DNA from: Melioribacteraceae bacterium
Lineage (GTDB): Bacteria > Bacteroidota > Ignavibacteria > Ignavibacteriales > Melioribacteraceae
DNA length: 64,000 nucleotides
Assembly: GCA_021739765.1 (NCBI GenBank)
Contig: JAIPBD010000001.1
Span: 186,001 to 250,000, forward strand
Direction of reading: 5' to 3'
Below the pieces are notes generated by a model. It saw only the letters and a program-made list of their open reading frames with translations, had not been told where the DNA came from and did no database searches. Positions within the stretch are counted from its first letter, which is position 1. Each line of letters begins with the position of its first letter. This document shows positions 52,154 to 62,817 of this stretch, in pieces. Made by a program: the position numbers and the translations under genes.

Positions 52154-54241
52154 ATGAGAATAAAAAACCTACTTTTTATCCCTTGTCTTTTACTCTTAGC
52201 TTTCACTTTGGATTCCGACGGCAGACGAGACAGATTGTACAAGATTACAGATGACGACAACAGTAATTATACTGATGCCGGCAATCTCCGTTTAACCGTG
52301 ACAAATTTTGGTACTTACGGCCATGGATTTACACTCTGGCCTCAACAACCATCATGTGAATTTCCCGCGGGAAGCGGAATAGAACATATTTATGACGGCG
52401 GATTATGGGTTGGCGCTCTATCAAAAAGTAATGATGAGTTCGGGAACGGAAAACAAGTAGGTCCTTTCGTCTCAACCGGTGCTGTTGATGCATCTTCTGT
52501 TTCAAATCGTGGTGGAGGCTTTGAATTCACCAACAAAATTGGTTCTTTCGTTAAGGAGCAATCATCACTGGTTGATAACACTTTTTTTCGTCCTGAGGCG
52601 GTTTCACATCAAGATTTTGTGATGGAGTATTCGGATACAGCCCGAACACTTCCCGGATCAAATGAAGTTATAGTTGATCACCGGCCATTAGGGATAGTGG
52701 TAAAACATGAAGTATACAATTGGAATTTTCCCTTCGCTAATTTTTTCGTAATAATGAATTACACAATTAAAAACGTGTCAAATCAATATTTAGATTCTGT
52801 TTATGTCGGGTTGTGGACGGACACAGTCGTAAGAAATACAAACGTTACATCTCCGAGAGGGAGCGCATTTTACAGCAGAGGCGGAAATGGTTATGAAGAT
52901 TCCTTAAAAATGGCCTACGAATTCGACGTTGACGGCGATCCCGGTTTTACAGATAGTTATGTCGGAATTCAATATCTGGGTTCTTCTGTTCCTTCAGATT
53001 CAGTCTCTTTTGTTTCATGGCAATTTAGAAATACTTCCAGTCCATTCTTTTTTATGCCATCTACCGATCAAGAACGATACCGAAAAATGCAGGGTTACCT
53101 TGCCGGCAACAGTAAATGGTACGACATTAATCTGAGCCAATTAAAACAACCCAGTAACAGATCGATGATGATTTCTGCCGGTCCTTATGCACAAATTGCA
53201 CCGGGAGATTCTTTAAATATAGCCTTTGCGATTGTGGGGGCGAAAAAATTCGGAACGGATCCAGCCGGTGATGACACAAAACTTCAGAAGAAAAATTTAT
53301 ACGACAATGCCGGATGGGCGCTAAGAACCTACTACGGTGAGGACAAAAACGGAAATAACATTTTAGATGAAGGCGAAGATTTGGACGATGACGGTAAAAT
53401 CACTCGATACATTCTTCCTTCACCACCTCAAATACCTAAAGTGAGGGTTGTTCCGGAAAACAAAAAAGTAACGATTTATTGGGACAAAAGATCCGAAAGT
53501 TCTATCGACCCGATATCAGGTATTAAGGATTTTGAAGGTTATCGTATCTATCGGACAAATGCCGGATTTGATCTTACGGAATCGCAAGATTTGTTAAATT
53601 CGCTTGTTTTAGTAGCCGAGTACGACAGCATCGGGAATAATATATCATATAATACAGGGTTCGAAAGTATTGAACTTTCCGAACCGGTTACTTTCCCCGG
53701 TGACTCAACAAAATATTATTATAAGTTCGAAATTGATAATCAACTTAATGGCTGGCAATACGTTTACACGGTAACTTCTTTTGATAGAGGTGATCAGCAA
53801 AACAATATTGAAAGTTTGGAATCAAGCAGATTAACCGCATCCGCCAGAGTATTACCCGGAACGCCTGCAACATCCGATGCTGGAATTGATGTCGGTGTTT
53901 ATCCTAATCCATATTACGGAAGCGCTTATTGGGATGGTTCATCGGAGCGATTAAGAAAAATATATTTTTATAATCTTCCGGCTGAATGTGAATTAAGAAT
54001 TTACACTTTATCCGGTGATGTAGTTAAAACGATTTATCACAATCAAGAAAGCAATGGTTCGGATTTACGTTGGTTCGAAACTTTTTCGAGAGAAGGAAAT
54101 CAACAAATGTCTGGCGGGGAACATGCCTGGGATTTAATTTCCGATAATGATCAAGCGATTGCAACCGGATTGTACTTATATACCGTAAAAGATTATTCAA
54201 GTGATAATGTTAAAATTGGAAAATTTTTAGTAATAAAGTAA
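52154..54241 (+). CDS. Secreted fibronectin-type protein with EF-hand-like loop and T9SS-like tail
   Basis: A 695-residue exported protein with signal peptide (MRIKNLLFIPCLLLLAFTL). The N-terminal half is beta-rich and not recognised. About residue 400 there is an acidic calcium-loop-like segment, DKNGNNILDEGEDLDDDGK. A fibronectin type III-like domain follows (ENKKVTIYWDKRSE ... FEGYRIYRT). The last 100 residues are a variant sorting domain (VYPNPYYGSAYW ... GLYLYTVKDYS ... KFLVIK), in place of the standard NPFNP. First gene of the seven-gene run to the window end; the next gene starts 12 bases on. Ligand unknown. Confidence 0.82.
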   Translation: MRIKNLLFIPCLLLLAFTLDSDGRRDRLYKITDDDNSNYTDAGNLRLTVTNFGTYGHGFTLWPQQPSCEFPAGSGIEHIYDGGLWVGALSKSNDEFGNGKQVGPFVSTGAVDASSVSNRGGGFEFTNKIGSFVKEQSSLVDNTFFRPEAVSHQDFVMEYSDTARTLPGSNEVIVDHRPLGIVVKHEVYNWNFPFANFFVIMNYTIKNVSNQYLDSVYVGLWTDTVVRNTNVTSPRGSAFYSRGGNGYEDSLKMAYEFDVDGDPGFTDSYVGIQYLGSSVPSDSVSFVSWQFRNTSSPFFFMPSTDQERYRKMQGYLAGNSKWYDINLSQLKQPSNRSMMISAGPYAQIAPGDSLNIAFAIVGAKKFGTDPAGDDTKLQKKNLYDNAGWALRTYYGEDKNGNNILDEGEDLDDDGKITRYILPSPPQIPKVRVVPENKKVTIYWDKRSESSIDPISGIKDFEGYRIYRTNAGFDLTESQDLLNSLVLVAEYDSIGNNISYNTGFESIELSEPVTFPGDSTKYYYKFEIDNQLNGWQYVYTVTSFDRGDQQNNIESLESSRLTASARVLPGTPATSDAGIDVGVYPNPYYGSAYWDGSSERLRKIYFYNLPAECELRIYTLSGDVVKTIYHNQESNGSDLRWFETFSREGNQQMSGGEHAWDLISDNDQAIATGLYLYTVKDYSSDNVKIGKFLVIK

Positions 54242-54253
54242 AAGGAAAGATTT

Positions 54254-55549
54254 ATGAAGAGGATATTTCTACTATTAATTGTAGCACTATTTTCAGTAAA
54301 TGTGTTCGGACAAACTTATCCCGAAGTTTCGATCCATGACATTCAATTTATTCCCGAAGCGGATTTGTCTGTAAGTCCCTATGATTATCCCTCGCCATAT
54401 AACGGCGATACTGTTGTAGTTACCGGTGTTGTAACGTATCAAAGATTTTTCGGCGCAGATCCGGATAGTGCCGAAACTTTGCCTCACTGGGGCGCTCCTT
54501 CAATTATGATTCAAGATACTGCGGGAGCGGAATGGGGTGGAATGTTAATTCGGTTCCCAGGTGGAGAGACAAACGCGGCTTTTAGCATTGTGGACACTGG
54601 AATGATTGTTAAAGTTACAGCTGAAGTATTAGAATACTTTACTACAACACAATTAAATATTTGGGAATTTGATGCTCAGAATGTAGTTGGATTTACTAAA
54701 CGACCCACACCTCATTACATAGAACTTTCAGATCTTGTCGATCCCGTTACCGGACAGCCGAATTACGGTGGTGAAAGATGGGAACATTCGCTTATTGAAA
54801 TCAGAGATGTAACCGCGACAGATGAAATTTCGTTGGGAGCCGGAAGTTACGGAGCCTTTAACACGGAAAATACCCGACAAAGAGTAATGATCGGCAATAA
54901 AGGTGGTATTTGGCGAACGGCTCCGATTCCTCGTCCCGGAACTTCTGTCGATAATATATTCGGATTCATCGAAACAAGATCCGGCAACGAAGATTACTGG
55001 CACATCGTAAATCCCGTGTATCTCGAAGATGTTCGGTATGGAAATATTATTCCTCCGCGAGTTTTTAATATTCAGCGTGATAAGGGTTATGTCGGTGTTG
55101 GAGACGATGTGACTATCACAGCGCAAGTTGACGATTTAGATGGAGTTGTTGAAGAGGCATTTTTGTATTACAGTATAAACGGCAGTAATTACGAAGAACT
55201 TGATATGTTTCCTTCAAGTGACACAACATTTAGCACAACGGTTCCGTCAGCAGGTGATTCTGCCTTTGTAACTTATTATATAAAAGCAATTGATGATTCA
55301 GCCAATGTTTCTTTAAATCCGACCGATTCAACAAATCGCCCATACTTTTATTATGTTCTCGATCGTCCGTTAACTATTCAAGATGTTCAAAAAAATCCGC
55401 TCGGAACAGGATGGAGTGCTTATGACGGGCACGAAATTACAGTTTCAGGAGTTGTTACCGCTGATTCAGCAGGATTATCCAGAAATGAGGGACCCTTTGT
55501 CGCCGATGGTTTATATTCAAAACGGAACGGGTGCTTGGAGTGGAATTAA
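54254..55549 (+). pseudogene. OB-fold T9SS protein, N-terminal part (frameshifted)
   Basis: First 431 codons of a protein broken by a frameshift near 55490-55510. It has a signal peptide (MKRIFLLLIVALFSVNVFG), then two or more beta-barrel domains of the type found in secreted ExeM/NucH-related proteins (GDTVVVTGVVTYQRFFG, later HEITVSGVVTADSAGLSRNEG). Homologous reading ends about residue 415 (GPFV); the remaining residues to the stop at 55549 are out of frame. Continuation is in the +1 frame. The combined span 54254-56360 is 2107 bases, one more than a multiple of three, so a single inserted base (or read error) explains it. SD AAAGGAAAG upstream of the ATG. Confidence 0.8.
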
Positions 55550-56360
55550 CTTAAATGGTACAGAAATATTCGGTTTGGAAGTTGGTGATAGTGTGACAGT
55601 TACCGGATTAGTTGATGAAGAATTTAGTGTGACTTGGATTGAAGGTTTAAACTCAGGAACAAATTTAGTGAATCATGGAAAAGCGGTAAATGGAATTGAA
55701 CCGTACGATGTTTCGACTTCGTTGTTAACAAGTTCTGATGCTGAACAGTTCGAAAGTGTTTTGATTCGATTTAATGATGTTATTGTTATTGACGAAAACG
55801 CGGATGGTGAAGCCGGACCGGATGAAGGATCAGGCGGAAATCGAAATTTCGGTGAAGGAATTTTAAGCGATACTTCAGGAGTTGGAGCACGGATTGAATA
55901 CCAGGAAGGAAATCATGATTTCCACAATAATTGGTTATTTGGTCAGGATATGTTTGGTACTTCGGTAAGAATATGGAACGAGTTTTCATCAGTAACAGGA
56001 ATTCTTTACTACTCATTTGGAAACTTCAAACTTTTACCAAGAACGAATGATGATTTCCAAGGTATGGTTGTCGGGTTGGAAGATGATCTGACCGCAGAAA
56101 AATTTAACTTGGAGCAAAACTATCCGAATCCGTTTAATCCGGCAACTACGATTAATTTTACAATTCCTCAGCAAGCGGATGTAAAATTAAAAATCTTCGA
56201 TGTTCTGGGAAGGGAAGTTGCGGATTTGGTAAATGGTCAATTGGAAAAAGGAAGTCATAAAATTAAGTTTAACGCATCAAGATTATCATCCGGAATTTAT
56301 TTCTACCGAATTGAAGCCGGTAATTTTGTAAGTATTAAAAAAATGATGCTGCTGAAATAA
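55383..56360 (+). pseudogene. OB-fold T9SS protein, C-terminal part (frameshifted)
   Basis: Continuation of the broken gene in the +1 frame. The real homologous part begins near 55510 (VYIQNGTGAWSGINL, a strand motif of the secreted OB-fold nuclease-related domains); the residues from the ATG at 55383 to there are antiphase to the first part and should be ignored. It ends in a classic T9SS type A domain (NYPNPFNPATTI ... KKMMLLK). Without the frameshift the protein would have about 701 residues. The next gene starts at the base after this stop codon. If the shift is a sequencing error, the gene is intact. Confidence 0.78.
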
Positions 56361-57911
56361 GTGATTCTCAGAAAAATCAAAAATATTGTCCTCGGATTTT
56401 TAGCTTTCGTTTTAATTGTCAGTTGCACTGAAACTGTGACTGACAATTTGATTTCAAACAAAGCGCCCGATACTTTTATCTTCATTTTTAATGATGGAAG
56501 TGAAATTAATAAGCAAAAAAGTCGATTAAAGGTTCATTGGTGGGGCGACGATCCTGACGGTTTAATCGCCGGATATTTTATCAAGTGGGAAGGAATTGAT
56601 AATGATTGGACGTTCACCACGAGCAATGATAGTGTTTTCTCGTTGCCAATCGGTTCGGCGGATACAAATTATGTTTTCAAGGTCTTCGCTGCTGATGATG
56701 AAGGTAATGGTAAATATGATAACCGGCTTTCTCAAAATGGAACTGACTTTGGAGCGGAACCATTTCTCGATGCAAATGCGAACGGATCATACGACGAAGG
56801 CGAAAAATATTTTGATATCGGTTTGATAGATCCAACCCCGGCTTCGCAAGATTTCCCGATAAAAAACTCCACTCCGGTTATAGAATGGAACGATTTGTCC
56901 GTCTTACCGCCGGTTTCATTTCCGGTTATGACTGTAGGGTGGAACGCTTCCGATCTTGACGGTGATGAGTCGATTACAAAAATTAATATTGCTTTAAATG
57001 ATACGACCGAATTTGTTTCTCTGGACGGTTTTACACGAATAATTACACTTATAATCGACGACCTGAATGCAGCCGATCCAAAATTTAGAATCTATGTTGA
57101 CGCTGATGATAATAAATTATTTTCTGAAAGATTACAAAATTTAAATCTGGATGGTAACAACAGATTATATCTACAGGCCGAAGATATTTCCGGCGCTAAA
57201 TCAAGTTTTATTCCGTTGCCGGATACAACTTCAGATTGGTTTATCGAAAAACCCAAAGGGGATTTACTAATAATTGATGACTATCAATCGGGCGCCGACG
57301 CGAAAACTTTTTATGAAAATGTATTTGATAATATTGCCCCCGGTGAGTACAATACTTTCGATATTGAAAATTCATCATTGCCTTACACATCTGTGACATT
57401 AACAAAAACGATTGAATTATTTGACTTTGTACTTTGGTATTCCGATCCTGATCCGAGTTTAGATTTGGCTTCTTTAATTACACAAGACTATTTATCGAAT
57501 GGTGGTAAAATCGCATTTTCGATGAATTTTAAAGATTCCTCAGCTTCGTTTAATTTCAGTACGGCAGGCTTACAGATCTTTTTACCGATTGATTCTTTGC
57601 TGCAGGAAAAACCGCTTGGATTTTTATTTCCCGGTGCGACGGTAATTAATCCCGGAACAAGTCTTAATTATCCAAATCTTAAAACCTCTGCAACTATCGG
57701 ATTTGTTAGAACTTTTGCTCCCAATACAGCAACTGCTGACGCGATTTATGATATTCAAAGCAATCAGATTAATGGAAACATTTCGTTCATGGATAAAAAT
57801 AAGTCACTTTATTTTATCGGATTACCATTACATCAATGCGACGGCAACGCCAATGTTGATATTTTGCTAAATCAAATTTTTATAAATGACTTTGGATTGG
57901 GGTCAAGATGA
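56361..57911 (+). CDS. Lipoprotein with acidic calcium-loop-like segment
   Basis: A 516-residue lipoprotein with the lipobox LIVSCTE. The N-terminal part has fibronectin-like strands (LKVHWWGDDPDGLIAGYFIKW), and about residue 140 an acidic DANANGSYDEGEKYFD segment like the one in the first gene of the locus. The C-terminal half resembles a Rossmann-like or GATase1-type fold (LLIIDDYQSG, FVLWYSD, GGKIAFSMN), not recognised as an enzyme. The start is GTG directly after the upstream stop codon (no spacer) and the stop overlaps the TonB receptor start by four bases (ATGA). Outer-membrane, periplasm-facing or surface location is not decidable. Confidence 0.8.
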   Translation: MILRKIKNIVLGFLAFVLIVSCTETVTDNLISNKAPDTFIFIFNDGSEINKQKSRLKVHWWGDDPDGLIAGYFIKWEGIDNDWTFTTSNDSVFSLPIGSADTNYVFKVFAADDEGNGKYDNRLSQNGTDFGAEPFLDANANGSYDEGEKYFDIGLIDPTPASQDFPIKNSTPVIEWNDLSVLPPVSFPVMTVGWNASDLDGDESITKINIALNDTTEFVSLDGFTRIITLIIDDLNAADPKFRIYVDADDNKLFSERLQNLNLDGNNRLYLQAEDISGAKSSFIPLPDTTSDWFIEKPKGDLLIIDDYQSGADAKTFYENVFDNIAPGEYNTFDIENSSLPYTSVTLTKTIELFDFVLWYSDPDPSLDLASLITQDYLSNGGKIAFSMNFKDSSASFNFSTAGLQIFLPIDSLLQEKPLGFLFPGATVINPGTSLNYPNLKTSATIGFVRTFAPNTATADAIYDIQSNQINGNISFMDKNKSLYFIGLPLHQCDGNANVDILLNQIFINDFGLGSR

Positions 57912-60715
57912 AAGTGAAAATCATCTTGTTAATACTTTTTACATCCGTTTCAATTCTCTTCTCGCAAGAAAAAGGGAAGTTAATCGGTTTAATTACCGAC
58001 GCGTCAAACAATGAATCTTTACCCGGAGTTAACGTCCTCATTAAAGGCACCTATTTTGGTGCGGCTACTGATTTTGAAGGAAAGTATGAAATCGCAAACA
58101 TTACACCCGGTAATTTTACAATCGAAGTTAGTTTAATCGGCTATAAAACAATTCAATATACAAATATAGAAATTCAAGCCGGTCAGACTTTGGAACTTAA
58201 TGTTTCGATGGAAGAAACCGTTTTGACGATGGATCAGGATGTTATTGTTGTCGGAGATAAACCACTGGTGGATGTTGAAGAGACCCAAAGTATTCGGACC
58301 ATTTCCAAAGAAGATATTGATGTTGCCGTTGTTGAAAATATTGCTGATTTGGTAACCCAACAAGCCGGCATTGTTCAAGATAATAAAGAAATTCATATTC
58401 GGGGTGGTCGTTCTTACGAAAACGCGTTCCTTTTAGATGGAGTTTCAGTTCAAGATCCTTTGGCAGGAACCGGATTCGGTTTGCAACTGAGCGCGAACGC
58501 AATCGAAGAGGTTGAAGTAATTACCGGCGGATTTAACGCGGAGTACGGACAAGCTACATCGGGAATTGTAAACGTTAAAACTCGGGGCGGATCTCAAAAA
58601 TACACCGGAAGTCTTTCCTATAAGCGCGATAATTTTGGTGATAAATCTTCGTATCACGTATTTAATATCGATATTTTAGAATCAAGTTTCGGCGGGCCGG
58701 AGCCAATAACAACTTATCTTTTACCGGCGCTTGGTCTGAATATCCCCGGTAATATCTCAATATTCGGTACGTTTTATATGGGTTTGAGTGATGGACTAAC
58801 TCAGGGCTATTACAAACCGACAGCGGATAAAATTTATTCATCAATTTTTGGCGGGAGTGATTTTTCCCCGAGAATGGAAAATAACTGGTTTTGGCTTGGA
58901 AAAGTGAATTATGAAATTAGTCCGACCATGAAGTTGGTCTATTCGTATAATCAGTCTGTTGGTATTAATCAGAATTCGCAATCTTTACAATCAAACTTAG
59001 AGTATGTTGAGCCAAGTCCCGGCTACCAATACACTTTCCAAAACATTTTGGATAATGGAAATGTCTTCACACATAATAACAGATTTAATAATCTATCGTG
59101 GACACATACTTTAAATTCAAGCACATTTTATGAATTCAAACTAAGCCATTTCTTTTCGCATTTTAGAGCAGACGCAAACGGAAAAATGTGGTACGATTAT
59201 GAAGAGCCTAAAGATATCACGACTTTCCCCATTGAATATTACAATATAAACGGTGATACGGTTGGTGTAATTCCCGGAGACGGACTTTGGGATGTCGGAA
59301 ATCCTTCAACCTGGCGTGATCATCATGTAGAAAAAACAACAATCAAAGGCGATTTAACCAGTTTCTTCGACGAGAAAAATAAATTCAAAGCCGGATTTAC
59401 TCTAAATTTACAGGAACTGCAGGTAATTGATATTTTTCGTCCCTGGATTGGTGATCTAGGATTAAATAACGACATTTATACTGTTCACCCTGCTGATGGA
59501 TCAATTTACGCTCAGGACAATATTAACTTCAGCGGAATGATACTTAATTTCGGACTGCGAGTCGATTATTGGTTCCCCGGTAAGTTTGTTGACGAAGCCG
59601 TTGAAAATCCTGAAGTAGTAACCATTCCCGACGAAATTCGACAACGCTACCGTGATGAAACTTATAGTTTATTCGGCAGACGATTTAAAGCCCGACTCAG
59701 TCCACGATTAGGAATTTCGCATCCGGTAACTGATAATCAAATACTATTTTTCTCTTACGGACATTTCAGTAAATGGCCTCGTCCACAATTTGTGTATGCT
59801 AAATTGAGTCCGGCGAGCGCGCAGTCTTCTTTCCAAAGATTTGGAAATCCAAACTTAAATCCGGAGACAACAGTTGCATACGAGTTGGGACTAAAAACCA
59901 CTTTTACTTCTGATGATGTATTAACGGTTACGGCGTACTACAAAGATATTTTTGATTACATCCGGACAAGAACCGCTCAAATTACTTCGGCAAGATTTGT
60001 CAATCAATCTTTTATCACTTACGCGAATCAAGATTACGCCCGTTCGCGTGGATTGGAAGTTGAATACAAAAAACGAATCGGAAAATGGTTCACCGGAATG
60101 GCTTCGTTTTCTTATGCGATAGTGACCGGAAAAAGTTCATCGGCTGATGAAGGAGTTTTAGTGCTGCGAGGTGATCTCGAGGAATCGATAAAAGAAGAAT
60201 TTGTTCCATGGGATCGTCCGATAACTGCCTCCGCTTCAGCGAATTTTTACATTGCCAAAGGTGAAGGGCTTTTTGGTTTTGGTGAAAACATAATAGATGA
60301 TTTTAATTTTTACGTTAGAGCGTTTTTCCAATCCGGGAAAAGATATACTCCTTATAATTTCACGGGAAATTATGATCTTGATGGAAGGCCGATTTATGAG
60401 ACAGACCGCTCGAACCGGAATAGTGAAATTGGCGATAATTGGTTCTGGGTGGATCTCAATTTTGAAAAATACTTTAAGTTCGGTGGAATGAAATTCTCAT
60501 TATTTGTTGAAGTTAATAATTTGTTCGATACACAGAATTCCGCGATTATCAATCCGGTAACCGGAAAAGCTTATGAACTTGGGGATGCGACACCAACCGG
60601 CTGGAATGATCCTTTATATCCTGATCTTCAAGCTCCCATATCGGCTTATCCGTTTAATCCGGCCAGATATTTAACTCGACGAAACGCGAAGTTCGGAATC
60701 AGTATAAAATTATAA
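57908..60715 (+). CDS. TonB-dependent outer-membrane receptor with carboxypeptidase-like N-domain
   Basis: A 935-residue outer-membrane receptor with signal peptide (MKVKIILLILFTSVSILFSQ). An N-terminal carboxypeptidase-regulatory-like domain (about residues 22-100, LIGLITDASNNESLPGVNVL, as in SusC-like proteins) is followed by a plug (about 115-230, with QQAGIVQDNKEIHIRGG then AFLLDGVSVQDP) and a barrel. The C-terminal strand ends in RRNAKFGISIKL. Energised by TonB-ExbBD, it would import large or scarce ligands; the genes before and after are secreted or lipoprotein, so the receptor and partners may handle the same ligand. No SusD homologue is seen, although the upstream lipoprotein could fill that role. 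Start ATG overlaps the preceding stop. Confidence 0.92.
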   Translation: MKVKIILLILFTSVSILFSQEKGKLIGLITDASNNESLPGVNVLIKGTYFGAATDFEGKYEIANITPGNFTIEVSLIGYKTIQYTNIEIQAGQTLELNVSMEETVLTMDQDVIVVGDKPLVDVEETQSIRTISKEDIDVAVVENIADLVTQQAGIVQDNKEIHIRGGRSYENAFLLDGVSVQDPLAGTGFGLQLSANAIEEVEVITGGFNAEYGQATSGIVNVKTRGGSQKYTGSLSYKRDNFGDKSSYHVFNIDILESSFGGPEPITTYLLPALGLNIPGNISIFGTFYMGLSDGLTQGYYKPTADKIYSSIFGGSDFSPRMENNWFWLGKVNYEISPTMKLVYSYNQSVGINQNSQSLQSNLEYVEPSPGYQYTFQNILDNGNVFTHNNRFNNLSWTHTLNSSTFYEFKLSHFFSHFRADANGKMWYDYEEPKDITTFPIEYYNINGDTVGVIPGDGLWDVGNPSTWRDHHVEKTTIKGDLTSFFDEKNKFKAGFTLNLQELQVIDIFRPWIGDLGLNNDIYTVHPADGSIYAQDNINFSGMILNFGLRVDYWFPGKFVDEAVENPEVVTIPDEIRQRYRDETYSLFGRRFKARLSPRLGISHPVTDNQILFFSYGHFSKWPRPQFVYAKLSPASAQSSFQRFGNPNLNPETTVAYELGLKTTFTSDDVLTVTAYYKDIFDYIRTRTAQITSARFVNQSFITYANQDYARSRGLEVEYKKRIGKWFTGMASFSYAIVTGKSSSADEGVLVLRGDLEESIKEEFVPWDRPITASASANFYIAKGEGLFGFGENIIDDFNFYVRAFFQSGKRYTPYNFTGNYDLDGRPIYETDRSNRNSEIGDNWFWVDLNFEKYFKFGGMKFSLFVEVNNLFDTQNSAIINPVTGKAYELGDATPTGWNDPLYPDLQAPISAYPFNPARYLTRRNAKFGISIKL

Positions 60716-60752
60716 AAGGAAAATTTCCCGGTTAACATTTTGAATGTAATGA

Positions 60753-61742
60753 ATGAATAAAATATTTAATCACATATTGTTTCTAATTTTGCTCGGTTCA
60801 TCCGTCTCTTTTGGTCAATTATTTCCAACACTCGGCGGACAAAGAGCGGGAATTTCAACAGCGCAGTTTTTGAAGATTGGTGTCGGCGGAAGAGCAAGTG
60901 CCATGGGTGACGCATTTATCGCTGTCGCGGACGATGCATCCGCATTGTACTGGAATCCTGCCGGGCTGGTGCAAGCCGAAAACAATCAAGTAATGTTCTC
61001 TCACAATGAATGGGTTGCGGATATCAAACATGAGTTCGTGGGTGCGGTTTATCATTTAAGCGAAAATGATGCCGTAGGAGTTTCATTCATTTCTCTGCAC
61101 ATGGATGATATGCCCGTCACAACCGAAGTTATGCCATTCGGAACGGGTGAATATTTCAGTTATGGCGATATTGCTATATCATTAACATATTCAAGAAAAA
61201 TGACCGATCAATTCAGTTTTGGCGGGTCCATCCGTTATATGGAAGAGACACTTGGTAAGTTAAAAATGCGTGGAATGATGATTGATCTCGGTACGTTTTA
61301 TTATACCGGTTTAGGTTCAACCAGATTTGCCGTCGCGATTACAAATTTCGGAAACGAATTAGCACCAGACGGTGAAGTTGTTTTATTCGGTAAACGAAAA
61401 CAATCTGAGTGGCAATCTTTTTCACCGCCAACAATGTTCAGGATCGGTTTTGCGTTTGAACCGTATGTGGATGATGAACACAGAGTAACTTCATCATTAC
61501 AGCTTAACCATCCAAATGATAACAGTGAAAATGTCTCTTTCGGAACAGAGTATTCCTGGAAAGAAATAGTTGAATTTCGTGGCGGATACAAATTAAATGT
61601 TGACGAACAAGTTTTCACTTTTGGTGCGGGCGTAAAAGTTCCGGTTGCAATCGCGGATGTTACTTTTGATTACGCTTATGCAAAATTTGAAAGACTCGGA
61701 GCTGTTCACCGTTTATCACTTTTACTTGATATTTTTGATTGA
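60753..61742 (+). CDS. PorV/PorQ-family outer-membrane protein
   Basis: A 329-residue outer-membrane barrel of the PorV/PorQ (UPF0164, FadL-like) family, with signal peptide and the family start block (QFLKIGVGGRASAMGDAFIA then DASALYWNPAGL). PorV is the T9SS shuttle protein that brings cargo with a type A sorting domain to the attachment complex. Here it sits among genes for such cargo, so it may be a dedicated partner for this locus or simply a paralogue. It follows the TonB receptor by 37 bases, and the next start is 7 bases downstream of its stop. Confidence 0.88.
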   Translation: MNKIFNHILFLILLGSSVSFGQLFPTLGGQRAGISTAQFLKIGVGGRASAMGDAFIAVADDASALYWNPAGLVQAENNQVMFSHNEWVADIKHEFVGAVYHLSENDAVGVSFISLHMDDMPVTTEVMPFGTGEYFSYGDIAISLTYSRKMTDQFSFGGSIRYMEETLGKLKMRGMMIDLGTFYYTGLGSTRFAVAITNFGNELAPDGEVVLFGKRKQSEWQSFSPPTMFRIGFAFEPYVDDEHRVTSSLQLNHPNDNSENVSFGTEYSWKEIVEFRGGYKLNVDEQVFTFGAGVKVPVAIADVTFDYAYAKFERLGAVHRLSLLLDIFD

Positions 61743-61749
61743 TTGTTTA

Positions 61750-62817
61750 ATGAATAAAAACTATAAAATATTATTACTTATTCCATTTCTAGTCGGATTG
61801 ATCCAGTGTACAGACAAATTCGATACGGCTTTATTATCCGAATATACCGACGGTGGAAATGTAAATTTTGGTGATACTGTGTATATTCCTCAATCTCCGG
61901 ATTGGGAAGGATTTAATAATCCGCAAGATATGATCATCGGGAAAGAGCAGTTTGTTTACATCGCTGATACTGATAACGACCAGGTTGTTATGATGGATTT
62001 ATCAGGAAAAGTACTTGGTTCTACCTTTATTGAAAAGCCGGTGGCCTTGGATCAAGATTTTCGAAAGGATTTGATTGTCTGCGGAGCTCTCACTCATACA
62101 AATGGACAAATTTATAGCGCTGTATTTAAAATTAGAATGGTTGACGCGGCTCACCAAATTGCTAATGCGAAAATCGATACGCTGCTTCCAAAATCCTCTT
62201 TCGATTTTCTTCGTGCGGATAGAAATTACACCGGGGTAGCTTCATTTTACGACAATAGATTTTACATCGGGAGAACGGGTACAAAAAACTCAAATCCCAT
62301 TGATCCTGATAATATTGTGATGGATTTCAGAATCGGTACAAATAGAAAAGATAGTTTAACCGGCCGGGTTCCGAATATAAGTGCCGTAGCCACCGGAATT
62401 CCTTCTGCGAATGGAATCAGTTCCTTGAGCTCATTCAACAACTCAACACTCGATTTTATTATTACTCTTGTTGGTGATAACAGTTTCAAAGTGCAGTGGC
62501 TGGAATATCAACAAACTGATGATTTTACTGGATACAGAAGCAAGTTACAGGCATTTTCATCAGAATTGATGATGCCAAACAGATTTTCTGAACCACAAGA
62601 TGTTGCTTTGGATCCATCCGGAAATATTTATGTTGCCGATGCGGCAAAGGATAGCATTCTAATTTTTAATTCCTTTGGTGATGAATTACAATCGTTCGGT
62701 GGACCGGAATCATTTATACGCCCGCATGCCGTCGCTTACTATGACCGAACCCTTTATGTATTGGATACAGGGAATAATCGAATTTTAAGATTTATACTTT
62801 CTACGGAGATTGATTGA
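61750..62817 (+). CDS. NHL-repeat lipoprotein
   Basis: A 355-residue lipoprotein (lipobox GLIQCTD) with an NHL-type beta-propeller: repeats such as PQDMIIGKEQFVYIADTDND, PQDVALDPSGNIYVADAAKD and PHAVAYYDRTLYVLDTGNNRI, each with the strand-turn pattern of the family. The open frame reaches back to 61645 inside the PorV-like gene, but the ATG at 61750 starts directly at the signal peptide and is the sensible choice. Its stop TGA overlaps the TTG of the next gene. NHL propellers usually bind proteins, RNA or glycans; the ligand here is not known. Confidence 0.85.
   Translation: MNKNYKILLLIPFLVGLIQCTDKFDTALLSEYTDGGNVNFGDTVYIPQSPDWEGFNNPQDMIIGKEQFVYIADTDNDQVVMMDLSGKVLGSTFIEKPVALDQDFRKDLIVCGALTHTNGQIYSAVFKIRMVDAAHQIANAKIDTLLPKSSFDFLRADRNYTGVASFYDNRFYIGRTGTKNSNPIDPDNIVMDFRIGTNRKDSLTGRVPNISAVATGIPSANGISSLSSFNNSTLDFIITLVGDNSFKVQWLEYQQTDDFTGYRSKLQAFSSELMMPNRFSEPQDVALDPSGNIYVADAAKDSILIFNSFGDELQSFGGPESFIRPHAVAYYDRTLYVLDTGNNRILRFILSTEID

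Noticed and set aside
56361-57911. Naming the lipoprotein SusD
   Set aside because: It precedes a SusC-like receptor, but lacks the SusD helical TPR pattern; its strands and Rossmann-like region do not match.
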